Part shown: in pieces, positions 53,719 through 61,909 of the stretch
Position numbering within the stretch: position 1 is the first letter of the stretch
Layout: every line of letters starts with the position of its first letter
Assembly: GCA_963521185.1 (NCBI GenBank)
Contig: CAUQTV010000001.1
Span: 124,001 to 188,000, forward strand
DNA length: 64,000 nt
DNA from: Enterobacter_D sp963521185
GTDB lineage: Bacteria > Pseudomonadota > Gammaproteobacteria > Enterobacterales > Enterobacteriaceae
Reading direction: 5' to 3'
Translations under genes and position numbers: made by a program
The notes under the pieces: generated by a model
Databases searched by the model: none
What the model saw: the letters and a program-made list of their open reading frames with translations, nothing else
What the model was told of the DNA's origin: nothing

Positions 53719-54785
53719 CACAGCACTCCTTTCGACGAAGGCAGGGTATCGCCTTCAACGCGAATGGCCTGGCGCAGCGTGCGTCCAAAGGCTTTGAACA
53801 GGCTCTCCACGCGGTGGTGATCGTTCTTGCCCTTGGTTTTCAGATGCAGCGTCACCGCCATGGTGTATGAGAGCGAGCGGAAAAAGTGCTCGACCATCTC
53901 GGTGGTCAGATCGCCCACGCGCTGATAGGTGAACTCCGCGCGGTATTCCAGATGCGGACGACCGGAAATGTCCAGCGCACAGCGGGCCAGGCACTCGTCC
54001 ATCGGCAGCACGAAACCAAAGCGGTTAATGCCGCGCTTATCGCCCAGTGCCAGCTTCAGCGCTTCGCCCAGCGCCAGGCCGGTGTCTTCCACGGTGTGGT
54101 GATCGTCAATGTAGAGATCGCCTTTAACGGTGATTTCCATGCGAAAGCCGCCGTGGGTGGCAATCTGATCGAGCATGTGGTCGAAGAACCCTACGCCGGT
54201 ATTGATCTTGCTGCCGCCTTCACGATCGAGCCAGACTTTGACGTCAATCTGCGTCTCTTTGGTGTTGCGCTCAACGTGCGCGTAGCGGTCGCGTCGGGTC
54301 AGCTGCTCGCCAATGGTCGCCCAGTTCAGCGTCTCGCGGTTGTAACGCAGGCCGGCAATGCCCATGTTTTCCGCAAGCTGAATGTCGGTTTCGCGATCGC
54401 CAATCACGTAGCTGTTGGCTTTATCCAGCACCTGCTCCGCCAGATAGTGCTCGACGAGTTTGGTTTTCGGCTTGCGGCAGTCGCACGCGTCTGCGGGCAG
54501 GTGCGGGCAGATCAGCACCTCGTCGAACCGCACGCCCTGCGAGGTGAAAATCTGCATCATCAAATCGTGCGGGCCATCGAATTCCGCCTGCGGGAAGCTT
54601 GCCGTGCCCAGACCATCCTGATTGGTGATCATCACCAGTTTGTACCCGGCTTTCTGCAAGGTTAACAACACCGGGATGGCGTCCGGCTCAAAGGCCAGTT
54701 TGTCAAAACGATCGACCTGATAATCGCTCGGTGGCTCGCTTATCAGCGTGCCGTCACGGTCAATGAAAAGATACTTCTGGCTCAT
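53718..54785 (-). CDS. hisB: HisB, histidinol-phosphatase / imidazole glycerol-phosphate dehydratase
   Basis: Bifunctional 355-residue enzyme for steps 6 and 8. The N-terminal HAD phosphatase (about 1-166) has the DRDGT nucleophile motif with Asp9 and Asp11 and a zinc loop CPHLPADACDCRKPK. The C-terminal dehydratase has the manganese histidines in DDHHTVEDTG and the later KNDHHRVE. It overlaps hisC by four bases. Confidence 0.97.
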   Translation of the reverse strand: MSQKYLFIDRDGTLISEPPSDYQVDRFDKLAFEPDAIPVLLTLQKAGYKLVMITNQDGLGTASFPQAEFDGPHDLMMQIFTSQGVRFDEVLICPHLPADACDCRKPKTKLVEHYLAEQVLDKANSYVIGDRETDIQLAENMGIAGLRYNRETLNWATIGEQLTRRDRYAHVERNTKETQIDVKVWLDREGGSKINTGVGFFDHMLDQIATHGGFRMEITVKGDLYIDDHHTVEDTGLALGEALKLALGDKRGINRFGFVLPMDECLARCALDISGRPHLEYRAEFTYQRVGDLTTEMVEHFFRSLSYTMAVTLHLKTKGKNDHHRVESLFKAFGRTLRQAIRVEGDTLPSSKGVL

Positions 54786-55843
54786 ACTTGCTCCGCACGT
54801 AAGGCGTCAATGACGCGCTGACTCTCTTCACGGGTGCCAATGGTGATGCGCAGGCAGCCGCTTAATGTAGGTTGTTTGTTCTGATCCCGTAAGATAATGC
54901 CCTGATCCCACAGCGATTTAAAGACCGCGCTGGAGGCGGTAATACGCACCAGAATATAGTTGGTTTCAGAGTCAAACACCTGCTCAACGCAGGGGATATC
55001 CCGCAGCGACGACACCAGATACTGGCGCTCCGCTAAAATCTGCGCCACGCGATCGCGCATCGCAACAATGCCCTGCGGCGTAAGCGCCTGCGCGGCAATG
55101 TCCGCCACCGGCGTTGACAGCGGGTAGGGGGCGATCACCTTCATCAGCAGGGCGATCACCTCTTCATTTGCCAGCGTAAAGCCACAGCGCAGACCGGCGA
55201 GGGCGAAGGCTTTCGACAGCGTGCGCAGTACCACTAAATGCGGGTATTCATTGAGCCAGCCGGTGAGCGTCGCCTGCGGGCAAAATTCAATATAGGCTTC
55301 GTCGGCAATGACCAGCGCTTTGCCTCGCGCCATTTCCAGCAGCGTGCGCAGATCCTGCGGATGGATAATTTGCCCGGTCGGGTTGTTTGGACTACAAACG
55401 TAAATCAGTTTGACGCCGTCGAGCTTGTCGGCGATGCCCGGCAAATTCAACTGCCAGTCGTCCAGCGCCTGAACGGTGCGCGTTTCTACGCCAAAGGTTT
55501 CCGCGCTCACGCTGTACATGCCGTAGGTCGGTGGGCAGAACAGCACCACGTCTTTACCCGGCTCGCAGAAGGCGCGGATCAGCAGCTCAATGCCTTCGTC
55601 GGCCCCCCGGCTGACCAGCACCTGCTCCGGCTTCAGCCCTGCGTACTGCGCGTAACCGTTGATCACCGCTTTCGGCTGGCATTCCGGGTAGCGGTTTAGC
55701 GTTTGCTGACCAAACTGAAACGCCACCGGCGTGGGAAATTCGTTGGCGTTAAGCCACACGTCGCCTTTACCGCCCAGACGGCGCGCTGACTGGTAGGGCG
55801 TCAACTCACGGACATTTTTACGGGCGAGTTCTTCAATGCTCAT
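54782..55843 (-). CDS. hisC: HisC, histidinol-phosphate aminotransferase
   Basis: PLP-dependent aminotransferase, 353 residues; step 7. The PLP lysine is at residue 211 in TLSKAFALAGLRCG, with CSPNNPTGQ and ADEAYIEF around the cofactor site. Overlaps hisD by four bases (ATGA). Confidence 0.97.
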   Translation of the reverse strand: MSIEELARKNVRELTPYQSARRLGGKGDVWLNANEFPTPVAFQFGQQTLNRYPECQPKAVINGYAQYAGLKPEQVLVSRGADEGIELLIRAFCEPGKDVVLFCPPTYGMYSVSAETFGVETRTVQALDDWQLNLPGIADKLDGVKLIYVCSPNNPTGQIIHPQDLRTLLEMARGKALVIADEAYIEFCPQATLTGWLNEYPHLVVLRTLSKAFALAGLRCGFTLANEEVIALLMKVIAPYPLSTPVADIAAQALTPQGIVAMRDRVAQILAERQYLVSSLRDIPCVEQVFDSETNYILVRITASSAVFKSLWDQGIILRDQNKQPTLSGCLRITIGTREESQRVIDALRAEQV

Positions 55844-57144
55844 GCTTGCTCCTTGAGGGCGTTAACGCGCAGGGTGACGGCATTTTTGTGGGCGTGCAGG
55901 CGTTCCGCGGCGGCGAGGGTTTCAATGGTTGAGGCGAGGGCGGCAAAGCCCTCGCGCGACAGTTCTTGCACGGTCATGCGCTTCTGGAAATCCGCCAGCC
56001 CCAGGCTTGAGCAGGTGGCGGTGTAGCCGTAGGTCGGCAGCACATGGTTGGTACCGGAGGCATAATCACCTGCGGACTCCGGCGACCAGTCGCCAAGAAA
56101 CACCGAACCGGCGCTGGTAATGCTATCCACTAGCGAACGGGCGTCGCGGGTCTGAATGATCAGGTGCTCAGGGCCGTAGGCGTTCGAGATCTGCACGCAC
56201 TGAGTTAAATCCCTCGCCACGATCAGACGGCTGGCCGTCAACGCCTGGCGCGCGGTGTCAGCACGGGGTAATTCAGCGAGCTGACGCTCAACGGCCTCGG
56301 CCACTTTTTCAGCCATGTCGGCATCCGGGGTCAGCAAAATTACCTGTGAGTCCGGGCCGTGCTCCGCCTGCGAGAGTAAATCAGACGCCACAAAGTCCGG
56401 CGTTGCGCCGCTGTCAGCAATCACCAGCACCTCAGAGGGGCCGGCGGGCATGTCGATGGCCGCACCATCAAGACGCTGGCTGACCTGGCGCTTAGCCTCG
56501 GTCACAAAGGCGTTGCCTGGACCAAAGATTTTATCCACCTTGACGATAGATTCGGTGCCAAAGGCCAGCGCGGCAATCGCCTGTGCGCCACCTACGTTGA
56601 ATACCTCCTGCACGCCGCACAGTTTCGCCGCATACAGAATTTCATCGGCAATCGGCGGCGGCGAGCAGAGCACCACTTTCTGGCAACCAGCGATGCGCGC
56701 AGGCGTCGCCAGCATTAACACGGTTGAGAACAGCGGAGCGGAGCCGCCGGGAATATAGAGGCCGACCGAGGCGATCGGGCGCGTCACCTGCTGGCAGCGC
56801 ACGCCGGGCAGGGTTTCGACGTCAATGGTTTGCAGCGTTTGCGCGACGTGAAACCGGTCGATATTTTTCACCGCCACGGCCATTGCCTGCTTGATGTCAT
56901 CGCCAAGGCGCGCGCTGGCCTCGTCAATTTCCTGTGCGGTGACTTTCAGTGCAGCGACCTCAGTTTTATCAAATTTCGCGCTATATTCACGCAGCGCGTC
57001 ATCACCACGGGCTTTGACGTTATTGAGGATTTCGGCCACGGTACGGGTAATGCTTTCAGACGCTTCCATCGCCGGGCGCGTCAGCAAACTACGCTGCTGT
57101 TCCGGACTACAGCTATTCCAGTCGATAATGGTATTAAAGCTCAT
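55840..57144 (-). CDS. hisD: HisD, histidinol dehydrogenase
   Basis: Zinc enzyme that oxidises histidinol to histidine in two NAD-dependent steps. The signature GPGNAFVTEAKRQVSQ and the GPSEVLVIAD and GTNHVLPT segments are intact. I chose ATG 57144: it gives the 434-residue E. coli length and leaves eight bases after GGAG, whereas ATG 57150, overlapping the hisG stop, leaves about two. Confidence 0.96.
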   Translation of the reverse strand: MSFNTIIDWNSCSPEQQRSLLTRPAMEASESITRTVAEILNNVKARGDDALREYSAKFDKTEVAALKVTAQEIDEASARLGDDIKQAMAVAVKNIDRFHVAQTLQTIDVETLPGVRCQQVTRPIASVGLYIPGGSAPLFSTVLMLATPARIAGCQKVVLCSPPPIADEILYAAKLCGVQEVFNVGGAQAIAALAFGTESIVKVDKIFGPGNAFVTEAKRQVSQRLDGAAIDMPAGPSEVLVIADSGATPDFVASDLLSQAEHGPDSQVILLTPDADMAEKVAEAVERQLAELPRADTARQALTASRLIVARDLTQCVQISNAYGPEHLIIQTRDARSLVDSITSAGSVFLGDWSPESAGDYASGTNHVLPTYGYTATCSSLGLADFQKRMTVQELSREGFAALASTIETLAAAERLHAHKNAVTLRVNALKEQA

Positions 57145-57149
57145 CGTCA

Positions 57150-58049
57150 TTACTCCATCATCTTCTCAATCGGCAGCACCAGAATCGAGCTGGCACCCAG
57201 CGCTTTGAGCTTCTCCATGGTTTCCCAGAACAGGGTTTCGCTGCTCACCATGTGCATCGCTACGCGCTGCTGATCGCCCGCCAGCGGCAGAATAGTCGGA
57301 CGCTCAGCGCCCGGCAGCAGGGCAATCACTTCGTCAAGACGCTCGGTTGGTGCATGCATCATGATGTATTTGGATTCGCGCGCCTGGATCACGCCCTGAA
57401 TACGCGTCAGCAGTTTATCGATAAGCTGCTGTTTCGCCGCGTCCATTTCGCCGTCGCGCTGGATAAGACACGCTTTCGAGCGGTAAATCACTTCCACTTC
57501 GCGCAGGCCGTTGGCTTCAAGCGTTGCGCCGGTGGACACCAAATCACAAATGGCATCTGCAAGACCGGCGCGGGGGGCGACTTCAACAGAGCCGTTTAAC
57601 AGGCAGGATTTAAACGACACGCCTTTCTGATCCAGATAGCGCTTAAGCAGGTGTGGGTAAGAGGTGGCAATGCGTTTACCGTCGAGGGCCGCCGGGCCAT
57701 CCCAGACTTCATCCGCGTTGGTCGCCAGCGACAGGCGGCAACCGCCAAAATCCAGGCGACGCAGGGTAAAGTAACGCGGATCTTCGCCCTGCGCGCGGCG
57801 GGTCAGCAGCTCTTCTTCCAGCACGTTTTCGCCAATGATGCCGAGATCTACCACGCCATCCATGACCAGACCCGGGATGTCATCGTCACGCACGCGCAGA
57901 ATATCGATCGGCATGTTTTCTGCCAGCGCAATCAGGCGCTGAGTGTGCAGGTTAATTTTGATGCCGCAGCGGGCCAGCAGTTCGCGTGAATCATCGCTCA
58001 GTCGGCCAGATTTCTGCATAGCTATGCGTAAACGTGAATTGTCTAACAT
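57150..58049 (-). CDS. hisG: HisG, ATP phosphoribosyltransferase
   Basis: First, feedback-inhibited step of histidine synthesis: ATP plus PRPP. The 299-residue long-form enzyme has catalytic and C-terminal ACT-like regulatory domains; the PRPP loop lies in DLVSTGATLEANGL. Nearly identical to E. coli HisG. It follows the hisL attenuator, so its transcription depends on charged tRNA-His. Confidence 0.97.
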   Translation of the reverse strand: MLDNSRLRIAMQKSGRLSDDSRELLARCGIKINLHTQRLIALAENMPIDILRVRDDDIPGLVMDGVVDLGIIGENVLEEELLTRRAQGEDPRYFTLRRLDFGGCRLSLATNADEVWDGPAALDGKRIATSYPHLLKRYLDQKGVSFKSCLLNGSVEVAPRAGLADAICDLVSTGATLEANGLREVEVIYRSKACLIQRDGEMDAAKQQLIDKLLTRIQGVIQARESKYIMMHAPTERLDEVIALLPGAERPTILPLAGDQQRVAMHMVSSETLFWETMEKLKALGASSILVLPIEKMME

Positions 58050-58084
58050 TGGGTTTATCCTCTTTACCTGCCTGAATTTGGTTC

Positions 58085-58124
58085 AAAAAAAAGCCCCCGG
58101 AAGATGATCTTCCGGGGGCTTTTT
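58085..58124 (-). terminator. his attenuator terminator
   Basis: On the minus strand AGCCCCCGGAAGAT and ATCTTCCGGGGGCT pair almost without loop, followed by a run of eight T (plus-strand A at 58085-58092). Placed between hisL and hisG, this is the classical his attenuator. The upstream segment with GAACGCATGA-type words should supply the competing antiterminator. Confidence 0.93.
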
Positions 58125-58183
58125 CATGCGTTCATGCACCACTGGAAGATCTGAATGTCTTCCAGCACACATCGCCTGAAAGA

Positions 58184-58231
58184 CTAGTCAGGATGATGGT
58201 GATGGTGGTGTTTAAATTGAACGCGTGTCAT
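58184..58231 (-). CDS. hisL: HisL, his operon leader peptide
   Basis: ATG at 58231 to TAG at 58184-58186 encodes MTRVQFKHHHHHHPD, 15 residues. Ribosome stalling at the histidine run when charged tRNA-His is short prevents the attenuator from forming. There are six consecutive histidines here, against seven in the E. coli and Salmonella leader as I remember them. The rest of the peptide agrees. The gap to yeeZ (58232-58405) should hold the his promoter; unlike E. coli there is no yefM-yoeB there. Confidence 0.95.
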   Translation of the reverse strand: MTRVQFKHHHHHHPD

Positions 58232-58405
58232 AAAATTCTCGATGAATGCTTATTCATATGTTGTCAGTTAACCTAAACCACTTTGACGGGTTATGGCAAG
58301 GGCTTTTTTCCTTCATTAAATCATTTCATATTGATTCTATGAATTGTCAGTTCCGCCACGCTGGCGTAGCCTTAAAGCTGGCGCGTGAAAGTCTGGAGAA
58401 AACGC

Positions 58406-59230
58406 ATGAAGAAGGTCGCAATTGTCGGTTTAGGATGGCTGGGCATGCCCCTGGCGTTATCGTTAACGGCGCGGGGCTGGCAGGTCACCGGCAGTAAAAC
58501 CACCCAGGACGGCGTGGAGGCGGCCCGCATGTGCGGTATTGAAAGCTACCCGCTTAAGCTTGAACCGGCGCTGGTCTGTGAAACAGACGACCTTGATGCA
58601 TTGATGAACGTGGATGCGCTGGTGATCACACTCCCGGCGCGGCGCAGCGGTCCGGGCGAAACCTTCTATTTACAGGCGATGCAAGAGATCGTCGACAGCG
58701 CGCTGGCGCACCGCATCCCGCGCATTATTTTCACCAGTTCCACCTCCGTTTACGGTAACGGAAGCGGCACGGTGAAAGAGAGCACCCCGCGTAACCCGGT
58801 CACGTCCAGCGGACGCGTGTTGAAAGAGCTGGAAGACTGGCTGCACAATCTGCCGGGCACCTCGGTGGACATCCTGCGCCTGGCCGGGCTGGTGGGGCCT
58901 GGGCGGCATCCGGGGCGTTTCTTTGCCGGAAAAACCGCGCCCGACGGCCAGCATGGCGTCAACCTGGTGCACCTTGAAGATGTCATCGGCGCAATCACCC
59001 TTTTGTTGCAGGCTCCCAAAGGGGGCCACATCTATAATATCTGTGCGCCTTTGCACCCGGCGCGGTCAACGTTTTATCCGATGATGGCGCGCCAGTTGGA
59101 TCTGGCCCCGCCGCAGTTTCTCGATGCTACAGATGATGAAAAGGGTAAAGTCGTCGACGGCAGCCGAATCACTAAAGAGCTGGGATTTGATTATCAATAT
59201 CCCGATCCGCTGCTAATGCCAATGGAATAG
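58406..59230 (+). CDS. yeeZ: YeeZ, NAD(P)-binding epimerase-like protein
   Basis: A 274-residue Rossmann protein with VAIVGLGWLGMPLAL and an SSTSVYG segment as in sugar epimerases; the exact reaction is unknown. ATG 58406, behind CTGGAGA, gives the E. coli length; the in-frame GTG at 58385 adds seven residues without support. Divergent from the his operon. Confidence 0.93.
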   Translation: MKKVAIVGLGWLGMPLALSLTARGWQVTGSKTTQDGVEAARMCGIESYPLKLEPALVCETDDLDALMNVDALVITLPARRSGPGETFYLQAMQEIVDSALAHRIPRIIFTSSTSVYGNGSGTVKESTPRNPVTSSGRVLKELEDWLHNLPGTSVDILRLAGLVGPGRHPGRFFAGKTAPDGQHGVNLVHLEDVIGAITLLLQAPKGGHIYNICAPLHPARSTFYPMMARQLDLAPPQFLDATDDEKGKVVDGSRITKELGFDYQYPDPLLMPME

Positions 59231-59275
59231 GGGCTTTCGCAGGGGAAGACGGGTCGCATACCGCAAGGGGCGAAC

Positions 59276-60193
59276 ATGAAACCACTGCTGGATGTTCTTG
59301 TCATTCTTGACGCACTTGAAAAAGAGGGCAGCTTCGCCGCGGCCTCCGCGAAGCTGTATAAAACGCCCTCCGCGCTCAGCTACACCGTTCACAAACTTGA
59401 GAGCGATCTCAATATTCAACTGCTCGATCGCAGCGGACATCGCGCGAAGTTTACCCGCACCGGTCAGCTGCTACTGGAGAAAGGGCGCGAGGTGTTGCAC
59501 AGCGTGCGCGAGCTGGAAAAGCAGGCGGTCAAGCTCCATCAGGGCTGGGAAAACGACCTGGTCATTGGCGTGGATGGCACGTTTCCCTTTTCACTGCTGG
59601 TTCCGCTCATTGAAGCCTTTTATAAAGATCACAGCGTCACGCGGTTAAAATTCATCAACGGCGTATCGTCCGGCTCATGGGATACGCTAGTCGAAGGGAA
59701 GGCCGATATCATTGTCGGCGCGCTACACGATCCGCCACAGCTGAGCGGGTTTGGCTATGCGCGCCTCGGCAGCCTGGAGCAGGTATTCGCCGTGGCCCCG
59801 CATCACCCGCTGGCACAGGAGCCAGAACCGATCCCCCGGCGGGAGATCAAGCGTTATCGCGCCATTGTGGTGAGCGGTGGCGGCACCGGCAGTTCACTGT
59901 CGCAGCAGCTGTTAGACGATCGGGAAGCGATCACTGTGTTTGATTTTAAAACCAAGCTGGAACTGCATCTTGGCGGCCTCGGCTGCGGCTATTTACCGCG
60001 TTATCTGGCGCAGCGCTTTCTGGATTCCGGCGCGTTAATTGAAAAACGCGTGGTGGCGGAAATCTCCCCGGAGCCGGTTTGGGTGGGCTGGAATGAAAAA
60101 ACGTCAGGGCTTGCCAGCGCCTGGTGGTGCAAGGAAATAGTGGCAAATAGTGCGATAGCGGGCGTTTACAATCTGCACGAAGCCCCTAAATAA
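59276..60193 (+). CDS. yeeY: YeeY, LysR-type transcription regulator
   Basis: A 305-residue LysR family protein. The winged helix-turn-helix is at about 18-38 (GSFAAASAKLYKTPSALSYTVHKLE), then the co-inducer domain of two subdomains. Targets and ligand are unknown. It sits 45 bases after yeeZ and has its own terminator. Same neighbours as E. coli yeeY. Confidence 0.93.
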   Translation: MKPLLDVLVILDALEKEGSFAAASAKLYKTPSALSYTVHKLESDLNIQLLDRSGHRAKFTRTGQLLLEKGREVLHSVRELEKQAVKLHQGWENDLVIGVDGTFPFSLLVPLIEAFYKDHSVTRLKFINGVSSGSWDTLVEGKADIIVGALHDPPQLSGFGYARLGSLEQVFAVAPHHPLAQEPEPIPRREIKRYRAIVVSGGGTGSSLSQQLLDDREAITVFDFKTKLELHLGGLGCGYLPRYLAQRFLDSGALIEKRVVAEISPEPVWVGWNEKTSGLASAWWCKEIVANSAIAGVYNLHEAPK

Positions 60194-60289
60194 GGTGGTT
60201 CACAAAAATAATCGCGTGATCGCCCTCTCACTGGCTTGTCATCGCGCCTCAGTTTGGTGCAAAATATGCCGCCTGCAAAAAATGACATT

Positions 60290-60320
60290 AACCGACGTTC
60301 AACGCGTCGGTTATTTTTTT
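60290..60320 (+). terminator. Intrinsic terminator of yeeY
   Basis: AACCGACG (60290-60297), seven-base loop, CGTCGGTT (60305-60312), an A, then seven T (60314-60320). Confidence 0.87.
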
Positions 60321-60418
60321 GCAATAAAAACGTCATTTAAATCAAAGAGGCCGGGCTTCGTACCGGATAGATACACATTTAAAAACCGACAGTCGTTGTC
60401 GCTGAGGAAAGAAAACAG

Positions 60419-60481
60419 ATGGGGCAATTATTTGCATTTGCGACGGCTTTCGCCGTAACGGGAGAAAACCATGTCGCATAA
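60419..60481 (+). CDS. yoeI: YoeI, 20-residue small membrane protein
   Basis: ATG 60419 to TAA 60479-60481 encodes a 20-residue peptide beginning MGQLFAFATAFAVTG and ending NHVA. It matches E. coli YoeI, as I remember it, in length and in most positions; the hydrophobic first half is in keeping with a membrane peptide. Its last codons overlap the plaP start (60471) in another frame, so translation of the two may be coupled. GAGGAAAG upstream serves as binding site. Confidence 0.8.
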   Translation: MGQLFAFATAFAVTGENHVA

Positions 60482-61832
60482 CGTTACTCCAAAAACCTCT
60501 CGCGTGGAATTGCGTAAAACGCTAACGCTAATTCCGGTTGTTATGATGGGTCTTGCCTATATGCAGCCGATGACGCTGTTCGATACGTTCGGCATTGTCT
60601 CAGGGTTAACCGATGGTCACGTCGCGACGGCTTACGCTTTTGCGCTGGTTGCCATTCTCTTTACGGCGCTGAGCTACGGTAAACTGGTTCGTCGTTTCCC
60701 GTCCGCTGGCTCCGCCTACACCTATGCTCAGAAATCCATCAGCCCGGTCGTTGGCTTTATGGTGGGCTGGTCATCGCTGCTGGACTACCTGTTCATGCCG
60801 ATGATCAACATTCTGCTGGCAAAAATCTATTTTGAAGCGCTGGTTCCCGGTGTCCCGTCGTGGCTGTTTGTGGTCGCGCTGGTGGCCTTTATGACCATCT
60901 CGAACCTGCGTAGCATCAAGTCCGTAGCAAACTTCAACACCCTGATCGTGATCCTGCAAATGGGCATCGTCGCGGTTATCGTCGGCCTTATCGTTTACGG
61001 TGTGGCGCACGGCGAAGGCGCAGGTACGCTGACCAGCAGCCGTCCGTTCTGGTCTGAAGGCGCACACGTGGTGCCGATGATCACCGGTGCCACCATTCTG
61101 TGCTTCTCGTTCCTGGGCTTTGACGGCATCTCTTCGCTGTCTGAAGAGACCAAAGACGCCGAGCGCGTGATCCCGAAAGCCATCTTCCTGACGGCGTTAA
61201 TCGGCGGTCTGGTGTTCATCGTGGCCTCTTACTTCCTGCAACTGTACTTCCCGGATATCTCTCGCTTTAAAGATCCGGATGCGTCACAGCCAGAGATCAT
61301 GCTCTACGTTGCGGGCAAATCCTTCCAGTTCGCGGTGCTGATTTTCTCCACCATCACCGTTCTGGCATCCGGTATGGCCGCACATGCGGGCGTGTCCCGC
61401 CTGATGTACGTGATGGGCCGCGATGGCGTGTTCCCAACGCGTTTCTTCGGCTACGTGCACCCGAAATGGCGTACCCCGGCATGGAACGTGCTGCTGGTGG
61501 GTGCCATCGCGCTGCTGGCGATCAACTTTGACCTGGTGACCGCAACCGCGCTGATCAACTTCGGTGCGCTGGTGGCGTTCACCTTCGTGAACCTGTCGGT
61601 CATCTCTCAGTTCTGGATCCGCGAGAAGCGCAACAAGACGCTGAAAGACCACTTCAGCTATCTGGTGCTGCCGCTGTGTGGCGCGCTGACGGTGGGTGCG
61701 CTGTGGGCGAATCTGGAGCAAAGCTCAATGATCCTCGGCCTCATCTGGGGTGCCATTGGTCTGATTTACCTGGCCTGCGTGACCAAAAGCTTCCGCAACC
61801 CGGTGCCGCAATACGAAGATATCCCACAGTAA
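60471..61832 (+). CDS. plaP: PlaP (YeeF), putrescine importer
   Basis: Proton-driven low-affinity putrescine importer, amino acid/polyamine/organocation (APC) superfamily, inner membrane. The 453-residue protein has about 12 helices; the first unwound helix region GLAYMQPMTLFDTFG and LCFSFLGFDGISSLSEET are typical of the APC fold. In E. coli PlaP putrescine uptake drives surface motility. GGGAGAA lies in front of the ATG, within the yoeI frame. Confidence 0.95.
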   Translation: MSHNVTPKTSRVELRKTLTLIPVVMMGLAYMQPMTLFDTFGIVSGLTDGHVATAYAFALVAILFTALSYGKLVRRFPSAGSAYTYAQKSISPVVGFMVGWSSLLDYLFMPMINILLAKIYFEALVPGVPSWLFVVALVAFMTISNLRSIKSVANFNTLIVILQMGIVAVIVGLIVYGVAHGEGAGTLTSSRPFWSEGAHVVPMITGATILCFSFLGFDGISSLSEETKDAERVIPKAIFLTALIGGLVFIVASYFLQLYFPDISRFKDPDASQPEIMLYVAGKSFQFAVLIFSTITVLASGMAAHAGVSRLMYVMGRDGVFPTRFFGYVHPKWRTPAWNVLLVGAIALLAINFDLVTATALINFGALVAFTFVNLSVISQFWIREKRNKTLKDHFSYLVLPLCGALTVGALWANLEQSSMILGLIWGAIGLIYLACVTKSFRNPVPQYEDIPQ

Positions 61833-61852
61833 TCGCTGACGGTGAGGATATA

Positions 61853-61888
61853 AAAAAACCGGAGGTCCTGTTGGGCCTCCGGTTTTTT
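61853..61888. terminator. Bidirectional terminator, plaP and sbcB
   Basis: AAAAAACCGGAGG (61853-61865), a ten-base loop, CCTCCGGTTTTTT (61876-61888). A-run and T-run serve both convergent genes. Confidence 0.92.
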
Positions 61889-61909
61889 CTTACCTTAAAT
61901 CCAGTTGTC

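Noticed and set aside
58190..58216. Histidine-codon run as a short tandem repeat
   Set aside because: It is the functional stretch of the hisL leader peptide.
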